Shown here: in pieces, positions 10,730 through 21,300 of the stretch | Numbering within the stretch: the first letter of the stretch is position 1 | Layout: every line of letters starts with the position of its first letter | Assembly (NCBI GenBank): GCA_039519185.1 | Contig: CM076847.1 | Coordinates: forward strand, 21,263,251-21,327,250 | DNA length: 64,000 nt | Reading direction: 5' to 3' | From: Astragalus membranaceus | Lineage: Eukaryota; Streptophyta; Magnoliopsida; Fabales; Fabaceae | Made by a program: the position numbers and the translations under genes | Notes under the pieces: generated by a model | What the model saw: the letters and a program-made list of their open reading frames with translations, nothing else | The model's database searches: none | Told to the model about the DNA's origin: nothing

Positions 10730-11324
10730 CCCTTCATTCATTTCAGACACTTTCTTAAACAAATTATCAATCATTTCAGTCTTTGCACCCTGGGTCCTGA
10801 CACACGCTCTATACTTAGATATTAGTGGCCATTCTCTAGAGCTGACCACCTGCATATTTAGGCATTCATTCAAGGAAAAAGTTGGAAAACATTTAGACAA
10901 CCAGAAAATTAATACTGAGACCATATACAAACACTCCCACACAAAAACACATTATTTACCGCAGCAATTGATGGAATATCAGATTGCCCAGGTGAGCCAT
11001 GGGACACATCCATGCCAAGAATGAGCGTGGGCACTTTGGAAACAATTGGAATGGAAGGAGAATACTCAACACCCAACAGTGAATTTAACCCACCGAGCTA
11101 AAAGAGAATAAAAACATCAAATTGAGATTAAAAAAGGAAAAGTAAGACCACAGATTACACAAAAAAATAAGTATTAAATAAATATTACAACAAATGAACA
11201 GAAGATATATATACCTTGGCATTGATCTTAAGTAGGACATTAGTCAAGTATTGGTCATTCACCCTTTGCGGAGCTATGCATTGAGTGACAATTCCAAACT
11301 CGGTCAGGTTCTTCTTTTTCAGAT
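10730..11324 (-). pseudogene. Captured ARGONAUTE4/6/9-clade PIWI-domain exons, introns retained
   Basis: Three exon blocks are separated by GT-AG introns on the minus strand. Block 1 (11324-11215) reads KKKNLTEFGIVTQCIAP...NDQYLTNVLLKINAK and ends at a GT donor. Block 2 (11097-10961) reads LGGLNSLLGVEYSPSIPIVS, then KVPTLILGMDVSHGSPGQSD and IPSIAA. Block 3 (10849 to about 10730) reads VVSSREWPLISKYRACVRTQ, then AKTEMIDNLFKKV. GMDVSHG carries the first Asp of the slicer DDH triad. The SPGQSDxPSIAAVVSS wording is that of the AGO4/6/9 clade, which acts in RNA-directed DNA methylation. Both ends of the gene are missing, so the fragment encodes no working protein. Confidence 0.9.
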
Positions 11325-11329
11325 CTATC

Positions 11330-12700
11330 AAAAACAAAAGCGAAATTGTAATTGAAGATTAAAACAAGAACGAAAACGCGATAAGATGAAGGCTTACCTG
11401 TACAACGGAAATTGTAATTGAAGATTAAAACAAGAACGAAAAACCAATGTGACAGGAAACTTGGAATTTCAGAGGCTACACACCACAAAAGAAAGTAAAC
11501 CAAAACCCACACACACAAAATTATACATTACTTAGTCTCAAAGTAAAATTCACCATCAAACCATCTTAGAGTTGGAAATTCAATAAAGACGTATCAAAAT
11601 TCATACTTCATTGACCACTAGAAAACAATGAATTTTACTCTATGTATGTTGCATTTGCACTGAGAAGCCACAAGACACTTGTTTATATATTTTTTTAGCA
11701 ATTACAGATAACTTCAACTTCTACTTTCTTAGCTACACGTTAACCCTATATCTTAGAAATAAATCAATAACCGGAGCAAGCCAATGAGGAAAATGAGATC
11801 CACTAAGCCAATCCATGCAATGAGGTTAACCTTCCATAGAGCTGAAGGAACTTTTGGGTTGTCAAATTGAAGGAAAATGAAAAAGTATTAAGGAATTACT
11901 AAAAAAGTAAAACTTCATCAGCTTCAGCCATTTCTTTCTGTTGGCCAAAAATTTTAATATTGGGGCAGCGAAAATGAATATTGGCAAAGGAAAATACTTC
12001 TCACCAGTCAAATTAAACAAGAGTGTTGGGTGTTAATCTGTCCAGCTCCAAAAGCTTGACCCCACAACGTCTCAATAAGAAGAAAGGGGGAAAAGGAGGT
12101 TACCTGAACACTGTGGCGCGGTACGAAGATGTGGATAGTCGACTATGCTGTTCAGTCGAAGGGTGACGATCACTCTACACCACTCTTCGTCGGTCGCCGC
12201 TCTTTGCCACTTAAGTCGCTCTTCGTTGGATTTCCATTGATTCGGCAACCTAGACTCTCGCACCATGAGTAGTGGTATTTGTCGCGAGATAGAGGTCAAC
12301 AATGGTGAGGCTTCGTTTGTCACGGTGGTTGAGACGGTGACGACTAGAGAAAAGGGTTTGGTCACCTGGGATTTGGTTGCGTGTAGGGTTTGGAGAAGAG
12401 GGGGAAAGGTTATAACAAATCTTTCATCTCGGTTAAAAAAGATCTGATGCCAAAAGTTAGAAAATAATTTCAAAAATGCCACCGCATTACTTTTGACATC
12501 AGTTACTTTTTCAACTGATGTTAAAACTCTAGACTAGAAGCATTTTTTATGTATTAGTGGGGTTTTCTATATCGGTTAAGAGGACAACCGATATTAAAAA
12601 TATCAGTTTAATTGCAAAAATGCCACCGTGTCGTTTTTAACATCAGCTACTTTTTAACCGATATAAATTCCCTGTTATTAAATGTGTTTTTTCTACTAGT
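11330..12700. other. CACTA 1 right interior and subterminal region
   Basis: No assigned gene. A direct repeat of about 34 bp (ATTGTAATTGAAGATTAAAA-type) occurs at 11345-11375 and 11409-11442. A 136-codon minus-strand frame at 12072-12482 and a plus-strand frame at 12265-12447 overlap and neither resembles a known family; the GC-rich stretch could be a 5' exon of a captured gene. From about 12430 the sequence is CACTA subterminal repeats (CTTTTGACATCAGTTACTTT type). Confidence 0.35.
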
Positions 12701-12827
12701 GAATCCTACATCAAAGATGCACAAAAATCACTTATTTTTAAAATAAAAGACCACTAAAGTAATGCAAGAATTGCTTAGGCTCCATCGGGATCAAAAGGGA
12801 AGTTGGTTACTTCAAAAAAAAGTCTAA

Positions 12828-13421
12828 TCAGGCAAATTCGTAAGCACTAGTTTTTTTAAAATCATAAGGCTTCTTACATTTCCATTTAATGCAATTAAGC
12901 ATAGGATAAGGAATGGAGAATAGAGGGAGTAGATTATACCTTTGCAATGGTGTAACACTAACAATCATTTCGATTACCTTTTCCTTGCTACTTGGTGGCT
13001 CACGTTTGGGAGGTATTTCTAATTTGTTGCCTTGTCCACAAGAGAGTGGCTTAGGCAACACATGAATACATTCCCTCAACAAGGAAGTCACAAAACTTTG
13101 TGCAAGAAAATAGTTAGTAGTGAAAACCATTTTATCATTTGACAAATCACGCAAGGGTTTCCCAGGAAACTTAACTCTTTCACATGCTTTTATTTTCTTA
13201 TCTTTGTGAGTGTCATGATCAATATTAAGGTTGCCTACCAGAACTATACTTGTAATACTTTTTTCCTCATGTACCCCACAATTTGTTTTCTTTTCATCAA
13301 AGTGGTGCGTTCGGCCACTACACTCCCTTGGGCCTTCCAACTTTAGTTTGGCCTTTTGTTCTTTTTCCTCCTCCTCAATTTTATTTATCAAAATAATTTG
13401 GTTTAAAAGGAGAAACTGCAA
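12828..13421 (-). pseudogene. Charged linker between protease and RT of Ty3 element D
   Basis: A 197-codon frame beginning with EEEEKEQKAKLKLEGPRECS and continuing with blocks such as FLAQSFVTSLLRECIHVLPK and KLEIPPKREPP. The Lys/Glu-rich region after the protease is normal in legume Ty3 elements that resemble Tekay and Reina types. It is joined by a frameshift near 13400 to the protease end. I infer the identity from position and composition. Confidence 0.5.
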
Positions 13422-13429
13422 TTTTCAAA

Positions 13430-13640
13430 TTGTTATGCATAAAGGAGTATTTGTTAGTAAATCCATCATGGAATTCTTTTGTATCAACTTTCCATGGCCT
13501 TCCTAAAATTAGGTGGCAGGCCTCCATAGGGACAACATCACGTAACACATTGTATTTGTACCTATGAATGGAAAAGCTAACAAAAATTTGTTTATGAGTA
13601 AGATTAGAAGTAGAGATATTCTACTTACTCTTTTGCACTA
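13430..13640 (-). pseudogene. End of the retroviral-type aspartic protease of Ty3 element D
   Basis: On the minus strand 13560-13430 reads YNVLRDVVPMEACHLILGRP followed by W, then DTKEFHDGFTNKYSF. The motif DVVPMEACHLLLGRPWQFD is highly conserved at the end of plant Ty3 proteases, and the following TNRYSF-like block is typical too. The catalytic D(S/T)G is not identified; the upstream part is degraded. Confidence 0.75.
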
Positions 13641-14060
13641 TGGCGAATCTTTATCTTTTACCTTTGTAGGTGTAGAGGCTTCCTCCCTCTTTGAGTTGGC
13701 CTTCAAAGTATTGGTGTGGGTATCCTTGGACGAATTTTCTTCTTTGATGTCTCTCCTTCTATGGCTCCTTCCATCCTCCTCAACAACATATCTAGGCCTC
13801 CTATTTCTTTTGTCATAATACTCACAAGGAGAGTCATATCTCATAGGGGAATGATATTTTTTTTGGGGAATGATACCTTTTTGGGGAGTGATGCCTTAGT
13901 GGGGAATGATACCTCTTGGGAGAATCATACCTCAATGGTGAATCATACCTCATTGGTGAGTCAAACCTCAATATTGGTGTCCAATTGTTCCTCCTATCAA
14001 ATATGGAACTCATCGTGCCATAATTTGTGTCTACTGATAACTCTTATTTATAAGAGTTAT
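13638..14060 (-). pseudogene. Gag N-terminal region with RYDSP-type peptide repeats
   Basis: The minus-strand frame starts near ATG 14012 with MSSIFDRRNNW, then seven or eight consecutive units of about six codons: RFDSPM, RYDSPL, RYDSPK, RYHSPL, RHHSPK, RYHSPK; then a one-base slip and MRYDSPCEYYDKRNRRPR, followed by an Arg-rich segment. Basic, Arg/Asp-rich stretches of this sort precede the gag domain in related plant elements. The run of A at 13857-13864 probably caused the frameshift. Confidence 0.55.
13845..14010 (-). repeat. 18-bp coding minisatellite in gag
   Basis: On the plus strand the unit is GGGGAATGATACCTC or GGTGAATCATACCTC with small changes, repeated about eight times with a period of 17-18 bp. 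It encodes the RYDSPM-like peptide repeats on the minus strand. Confidence 0.8.
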
Positions 14061-14789
14061 TTATACTTTCAGTATTATAAACATGGTTTTTATCATTGTT
14101 TGTAGTTTCTTGTTAATGCTCATCATGAGCTAAACTTCTTGTACTTGGGATGCATAAGCTTTGTAATGATTTTTTGAATAGTTAATGTTATATATTGATG
14201 TACACATTTTAATCTTTGTTTTATACTTCTTTAAAACTTGTTTTTGGAATGACCAACGAAAATTTGTACATTCATAAATACAAACACGGTTTATGATTCA
14301 AACTCAAGGGTTAATATTGGTAAGTGTTTGCTAAAGGAAACTTTGGCAAACCAGGCTTAAACCTACACATAGGAAAGCGTAGTCCATAGGATGAAACTGT
14401 GGGTACTTAATATACAGGGGTGAATTCTATTTAGAACTAAGACATAAACACTTGTAGTGAAACCCTGACGTTAGTGACTGAAAGGCACACATGAAAATGC
14501 TGCAGTGGTTACAAAATATATTTTCTTGAACTTCTCACAACACCTTACTAATTTCATTTCATTTGTTGTTACAACACACTACTGTGGTTACAAAATATTT
14601 GTTACTTGGTTACCCTTCACTAGTAAACCATCATATTAAACTTTAAAATTAACATAAAACCCTGTGGGTACTCTTCAATCTTACTTTTTGCGAATGTGTA
14701 TACTTGCACAACACCTTTTTGCACAACATATACCTACAAGAAAATATTAGTATAAAACAGCCACAAAAGTCCTCTCAAAAAATAATTAT

Positions 14790-14794
14790 CTCAC
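14790..14794. repeat. Target-site duplication CTCAC (left)
   Basis: CTCAC directly precedes the LTR start at 14795 and recurs directly after the right LTR at 27998-28002. It shows that the whole element moved as one unit. Confidence 0.95.
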
Positions 14795-17700
14795 TGTTAT
14801 ACCCCAATTTTGTCCGTTTTCTAGTTTTAGTCGTTTATTTTACTTAAACCGTGTTTTGAAGTCGCGTGATTGCGAGAATTATCAGTATGACGTCTCAGTT
14901 ACTAATCCTAGCCAATTTCAATTACCCTGTTCAACTAAATCGAAATACCGTTGTTTTAAATTAGGCATGCACGCGAATGATCGGTTGTTTCGTGCGTTCT
15001 TCAATTTAATCTTTGTATTTGGATTTAGTCGAACCTAATTGAGACTACCAAAGTCATTTTTCTCGCGATTGCGCTTGTCGTTTCAATTCAGGCTTAAGAA
15101 TGCAATTCCAAGTTAATTTTTAGCGCTTTTAGTTAACAGGCCCATTTTTCTATTTTTGGGCCTCGTTTTAGCGTATTTGTTTAGTCTGGCCCGTTCTCGT
15201 CTTTGTATTCGGCCCGACTCTTTTTTTCTTGTTATTAATCTTATTTTGTTTATATAATTTATTTAAGCAATATAATATCAAAAAATGGCAAAAAAATTCT
15301 ATTTATTGTTTATTTACAATTTAATAGTGTCCAAGATGTCCAAAAGTCCAAAATATACAAAAATAATAATCATTCAAAAATGCCAAAAAATACAAATCCG
15401 AAAATACAAATAATAATAATAGGCAGCAGCAGATCCATGGGCTAATTCTTGTTTCCCAAGAGTCCAATACCTGAAATAGGAAAACAAATCAAATTAGAAT
15501 CAGAAATTAATTTCCTAAACCTAAAAATGCAATATAAATTAGCAGTCAAACAGCAGTAGCAGGACCGGAAATTCAGACAGAAATTCACACAGAAATGACA
15601 CGTAAAATCAGAGACGAAATTTAGAGCAATTCCGGGTAAGAATTAGGGTTTCACCCTGGAACCCTAATGACCAAACACTAAGAGATCCAGAAACATATGC
15701 AGTCAAACAGAACAGAAGCAGCAACTAACAGTAGCAATAAGCAAGCAACATCAATAAGCAACCATAGCAAGAGGGGACTAAACAGAAGCTGGATCAGAGG
15801 TTGGTCATCACGTTTACTTTTTTTTAGGCTTTATGTTTTATCACAGTAGGGTCGAAATAGGCTATCCTGTAAGAAATTACGTTTGTACATATGTGAACTA
15901 AAATAGGGATCAATATCTAGAGATGATTAAAAGCAAAATAAGGTTTCAGAAACAGTCTTTCTTGTTGTTGTTTTATAAAAACGAAATTAACAACTTATTT
16001 AAATTAGGTTCAAAAATAAAATTAGCAATTAGGGAGTAGTTGATAATAGGTTTAATTAGGGAAAAATTAGGCTCAGTGTCTGTCTGGTTTATTTTTAAGA
16101 GAAAAGATAAAAATATAATCAAAAAAACAAGAGAAACAGAAGCATACGAAGGAACAGATTAGGAAAAGGAAAAAATATAGAAAAAAATGTGTATATAAAA
16201 AAGAGGGAGATCTGAAAATACCTACGGCCACCACGTATGGTGGTCGTAAGCCGTGTCGCCACCACGAGCCACCGTCGACAGCTCCCCCTTTCGCCGGTCT
16301 CCAAAACTGAACCAGAAACGCGTGACCACCGTACAGTGGTCATCTCCGTCGCCAACCCCCGTCCGTTGTCCTCCCTCCGTTCGCGCGCTCCCACTCTGCC
16401 ATCGTCGTCGTCGTAGCTCCGTCGTCGTCACCTTCGCGCCGCTGTGTCCTTCGCTCTTCTCTCCCTTATCATAACTCTGTTTCTCTCCCCAAAACCGAGC
16501 CACCCCCACCTGAAATCACCACGCCGTCTCCCCTTTACGCATCGCATCCGGAAACAGCGTGAGCCTCGTTCACCGTCGCCGGAACCCACCACCGTCTCTT
16601 CTCTCCCTCCTATTCTCGTTCTCCCCCTCATCCTCCACGAAACCTTCTCCCTCATTCACGCCGGAAACTTCGCCCTCTCTCTCATGCGAAACATTCGCAC
16701 TCGCTCTCTCTCCAAAGAAAGCGCCGCGGCGCAGCAAGAAGAGGAAACCGAAATTAGGTTTCCACAAAAAACCATAGTTTCCCTTTTATACCCCCTCCCA
16801 TTTTATTTTATTTTTAATTTTTATTTTTAATATATCAGATTACAATTTACACCACTCATTTTACTCAGTTCGCCCCCTCCTTTTAAAGCCCACGACTTTG
16901 TTTTTTTTCTGAAGCGCAGCCCAGCTTACAAAAACAAGCTGGGCTTACTGTTTACACTCCATTTCTATTAATACAACTCCCTTCCTGCAAACTGCACCCA
17001 ATTTTACTGCTGCACCCCCTGTTTCTCCTTTTTTAAAATTTTGTTTCTTTCCCCTAAATAAATTTTTTTTTTTTCTTTTTCACGAAATCTTTTTTCCCAA
17101 ATATCAGATTTTCTTTTCCCTAAACAAAAATCAATCCAATTGCGAAAACTCTTCAAAATCAAACTTCGTTAGCAGTCTTGTGAAGCCTTTGCTTGCATGA
17201 TTACTTACGATGGGGTACTAGTGGCGATCACTTGGAGCCTTTGCTCAATTGATCATCATGCATGCCTAATTTTCCTAAAGATTTTCACTAAACCAAAACT
17301 TTGTTAATAGCCCTGCGAAGCCTTTGCTTGCATGATTATTAGCAATGGAGTGCTAATGGTGGTCACTTGGAGCCTTTGCTCAATTGATCATCATGAAAGC
17401 CCAATTTTCATAATTCAACAAGATAAAAAACAAAAACCTTTTTCAGAAAGAAGAACTACGTAGCTTTGAATTCTCCATCGCACCAGGAGATACGTAGGAG
17501 CGGGTCACATCCCGTCAAGCATAACAAATAAAAATCATTTTCACAATAAGTTTTCAACAATTATTTTCAAAAGAACCTAGAACTACGTCGCCTTTGATTC
17601 TCCACCCGGAGATACGTAGGAGCAGGGCCACGCCCCTGTCAAGCGCAAAAATAAACAATTTCTAAAATTAAAGAATATACAAACAGATCTCCTTCATTTC

Positions 17701-18359
17701 AAAAGCAAAAATCTTACTTTCAAAGTAGGGGATTAAGTCGGTCGTACGGCCGGGTTAATCATCGTTTTAAGATAAGTGAACTGTGGTCCCTCAGAGCACC
17801 AGCGCTCCTTCAGCCCTCAGTGGCCCTTCAGAGCCCCAGTGCTCCTTCAGACCCCCAGTGGTCCTCCAACACAGATCACACAGTCCTAAAACCCCTACAT
17901 TAAAAAACACCAACCCACAAACATTTTCTACACAGAAGAACTACGTAGCTTTGAGTTCTCCATCGCACCGGGAGATACGTAGGAGCGGGCCATGTCCTGT
18001 CAAGAATTTTTTCTAAAAAACCACTTTTCCCCCTTTTTTTCATAATAAATAAAGACTTTCATAAAGAGTTTTTTCAATAAGAATTAGAGAGGCAAAATTA
18101 AGTATTTTCAAATCAACCCTTAAAACCACACATTTAATTAAAGGTTCCCTCTCAGTAGAGAGGACGTGTGGGGTGCTAACACCTTCCCCGCGCGTAACCG
18201 ACCCTCGAACCCTCTTCTCTAGTTTCGCAAGACCACTTGCTTTCCAATAAAAGGTTTTCCTAATATTTCCCTTAAATAAATATTGGTGGCGGCTTCATTG
18301 TCTTAGAAAAAGTTGTGAACGAGGAAGGTTCTCCCTCGGGGACTTTTTCGGGCGCAACA
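14795..18359 (+). repeat. 5' LTR of the Ogre-like element (3565 bp)
   Basis: It starts TGTTATACCCCAATTTTGTC and ends TTTTTCGGGCGCAACA. It contains a GC-rich block (16225-16740), two copies of an about 130-bp unit around GAAGCCTTTGCTTGCATGAT (17180-17270 and 17311-17400) and three copies of an ACTACGTAGCTTTGA...GATACGTAGGAGCGGG block (17455, 17581, 17939). Frames up to 128 codons in the GC-rich block are repeated unchanged in both LTRs and look like untranslated sequence. Confidence 0.93.
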
Positions 18360-18360
18360 G

Positions 18361-18379
18361 CTGGCGACTTCACTGGGGA
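18361..18379 (+). other. Primer-binding site, tRNA-Arg type
   Basis: CTGGCGACTTCACTGGGGA begins one or two bases after the 5' LTR. TGGCGACT is complementary to the 3' end of plant tRNA-Arg, as in Ogre elements; matching beyond the first eight bases is imperfect. Confidence 0.8.
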
Positions 18380-21300
18380 CACTAAAAAACATTTTTTCAA
18401 AAGTGGGTCAAGCCTAATTAATTAAATGTGTGGTTTATGTGATTGATTTGAATATCTTGCTTTGCCTCCCTTCTTCTTCCTTTTTCATAAGCATGTTACA
18501 TCCATGTGCATTCTTATTCCATGTTTGCTTTTGCAATAGATAGTTACTTCTTTGCTTCGTTCCCTCATGCATTACTTCCCCTTTCTTATCATGTCCCCTT
18601 CTTCTCTGCTCCCTTTCCTATGGTAAGCACATGCATACTTCCCTTTTCTTATCATGTCCCCTTCTTCTTTGCTCCCTTTCTTGAGGTAAGTAGTGCATTG
18701 TTATTGGCACCCTAGATTAGTTTATATTGGATCGATATTGAACCCTAGGATGAACAACATGCTATTTGTCTGGACTGCTCTGGATTTTCATTTGCAGGTG
18801 GGGAAGGGTAGTTATTCCTAGGTGTTGTGCCCTCGACACACACTTCACATCCTATACTTGTGAACATTGAGTGGGGCCTAAAACCCAAGGTCTGAACAAA
18901 AACCTAGGAGAGTGTGAACGATTAGTGACTGCCATTCGTAGACCTTTGTCTGTATGGCTCTCATGAAAGTTCCGCCCAAGAGTGCGCTTTGTCACGATGC
19001 CTCACACTCGGTAGCTTTCTACGATTGTGGGTGCCATCATGAGAGAGACTTTAGCTCTTGGTTGCCATTGTAAGGAAGTGATTAGAACCTACATGGGAGG
19101 ATTACCCCTTTCGTCGACTTTAGACCCTAGGATTCCCACCCTTTGTAGGACACGGGGGCACGCCTTTGTTTGTTGCATTAGTTTAGGCATTCCTTTTTCT
19201 TAAACTCTATTTCAAAATCGTAGAAAATAATATCCTTATTTTCTTACCCTCTTTTTATCTAAATGACACATCATTTCGCATCCACATCATTTCGCATTCA
19301 CATCGTTTCGCACCATTGCATTTGCATCTAACAAAAGTTTGAAAAAAAAAAAAATTCATCTTGCATTCCCTTTCATTACATAAAGATAAAACAAAAAAAA
19401 AACAATTATCATCTGCATAGCATAAGCATTTCATTTATAATCATGCAAAAAAAAAATCCTCGTCAAATTCATCCAAGATGAGACATTCATGCATAAGTAT
19501 TATTTCAAAAAAGACACAGTAGAACTACGCAAGCTTTGATTCCTCATTACAATGGGGATACGTAGGAGCGGGTCATACCCCGTCAAGCACATTTTTCTAA
19601 AACCCTTTTTCCAATAAATCATTTGCATCTCCAAATAATTTTCAAAATCATGTTCCAAAAAAAAGAAAATCATTGTGAGTATCATGCATCTCATTGCACA
19701 AAAAAAAATGAAAACAAGAAAGCATCTCATTCATAATCATGAATAAAAATCATCATCAAAATGTAGCATTCATGCACCATTTCATTAACCTCATCACTTT
19801 GGTTCAAATACATCATTCCTCCATACATGCATCTTTCAAAAAAGGAAGGGGCATTGGCATTTCATACCTTGCCTTGCCTCTAAAAAAAAAAAAATCACCA
19901 TCATTTAGAGAAAAGCATCATTCTTGCATCTTTTATCATTCAAAAGAAAAAGGGGGCATTGGTATTTCGTACCTTGTCTCGCCTCTAAAAAATAAAAAAA
20001 ATAAAAAATCAAAATCAAAAATCATTTTGAAAAAAAAGGGGCATCATTCTTGCATCATTCGCATTGGCATTCCATGTTTTGTCTTGCATTAAAAATAACA
20101 AAATTATTTAGAATAAGCCACGCTCTTCGAGTGGTCATTCTCCACGCATTTGCATCATACTTGCATATCATAATTTGTTCATTCATTCATTACATAAAAT
20201 AAGAGTTGTGATGAGAAGCGAGACGTTCTTGCGAAACAATCATCCTTTTTGAAAAAGTTTATCCTTACTTGGTTGCAAACTCAAGGTGTTCCAACGCACT
20301 TAGTTTTTCAAAAGCACTGCATCCCATCCATTCCATGACAAAAGACTGAAATAGTGTATCAAAGAAAAAACAAATTTTTAACTGATGTTAACTCTCTGTG
20401 AAGCATTCTTCTAATGAGCGTGCATGCTATGAGTACATTCTCTTGTTTGAGTCCGTTGGTTTTCCTCCCTTACCACAGTTTCCCGTCCAAGTCTAGTCCC
20501 GCCCCGTCCACCCATAAAGTGCATATTCTCCCCATCAGTGCGTATTTGACTTTTGGTTCAAGTCCTCCATGCTGGGGCAAGTCTGTGATCATTAATTCCC
20601 CTTGATTAATATCATATTCCTTCAGTGCAAGTCTCTCAAAAAAATAATAATAATAATATAATAAACAAGAAAACAAGCTCGCTAGGTTGAAAACCCGCAA
20701 AGGGCGGCCTAGGCAAAAAGGAGCGCCCGGTGGACTGAAAACTCATAAAGAGCGGTCCAGGCAAAAATTAGGGCACAAAAAAGGAGAAAAGAGCAAACAC
20801 ATGAAGATAGATAAATTATTGTTCTAAAGTTAAGTCTTATAGAAATAAGCAATCGGGATTTGAAATGAAGTTTGGCCATCTCCTCAAAAACCCCAAAATC
20901 CCAGAAAGTCCCTTTCCTACCCATCTTAAGCCAAGAAAAACCAAAATCCAAAAATCACCCTAGACAAGGATCACCCCAAATAAAAAAAAACAGTGCATCA
21001 CTTTTTATCAGCTCACCCGAGTCGAAGAAGGAAAAGAATCATAAAAAAAAAGGGGGAAAAGAGAAAAAAAAAAAGGGATTCAAAAATGAAAATCCCAAAA
21101 CAAAAGAAAATACAAAAGAAATGTAAGTGGTGAGCTGGTACATGTTACCACAAAATACAAGAGATCCTTGTCTAAATAAACCTTCAAACACTTCATCATT
21201 CCAACACCTGATTCCATAAACCTTCAAACACTTCCTTTGGCCTCAACATTAAACCCCTTAGTCATTCTACCATTTGCTTTAACAGAGCCCAAACAAACCC

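Larger units (their letters stand above)
8959..12701. mobile_element. Non-autonomous CACTA transposon 1 (3743 bp) with captured gene fragments
   Basis: It starts CACTACTACAATTT at 8959 and ends TTTTTTCTACTAGTG at 12701. The 3-bp target duplication AAT is present on both sides (8956-8958 and 12702-12704). Subterminal repeats such as TTTTCGCATCGGTT and GCATCAGGT fill 8970-9240 and related units occur at 12430-12680. No transposase is readable. The interior carries fragments of two host genes on the minus strand, with introns, at 10055-11324. It sits inside the minus-strand Ty3 element D. Confidence 0.93.
12705..14789 (-). mobile_element. Gag/protease region of minus-strand Ty3 element D
   Basis: The retroelement interrupted by CACTA 1 and by the large LTR element continues here. 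In minus-strand order: gag C-terminal region with peptide repeats (about 14060-13638), protease end (about 13560-13430) and a charged linker (13421-12828). No RT or integrase of this element is seen; the stretch between the linker and the polypurine tract at 8915 is only about 160 bp once CACTA 1 is removed, so pol has been deleted. Bases 14110-14789 hold no recognisable gene. Confidence 0.6.

Noticed and set aside
10730..11324. A functional ARGONAUTE gene
   Set aside because: Only three internal exons exist, within CACTA borders; N-terminal, PAZ, MID and the last PIWI exons are absent.
12072..12482. 136-codon minus-strand frame in CACTA 1
   Set aside because: It matches no family I know and runs into subterminal repeats; the opposite strand has an equally plausible frame.
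16225..16345. CCACCACGTATGGTGG and GACCACCGTACAGTGGTC as a further palindrome pair
   Set aside because: Spacing is about 95 bp, the two differ in sequence, and the surroundings share nothing with the cassettes; chance in a GC-rich block is likely.
16119..16830. Overlapping frames up to 128 codons in the GC-rich part of the LTR (and their copies at 25758-26469)
   Set aside because: All strands are open because of base composition. The frames match no family and lie in the untranslated region of the LTR.
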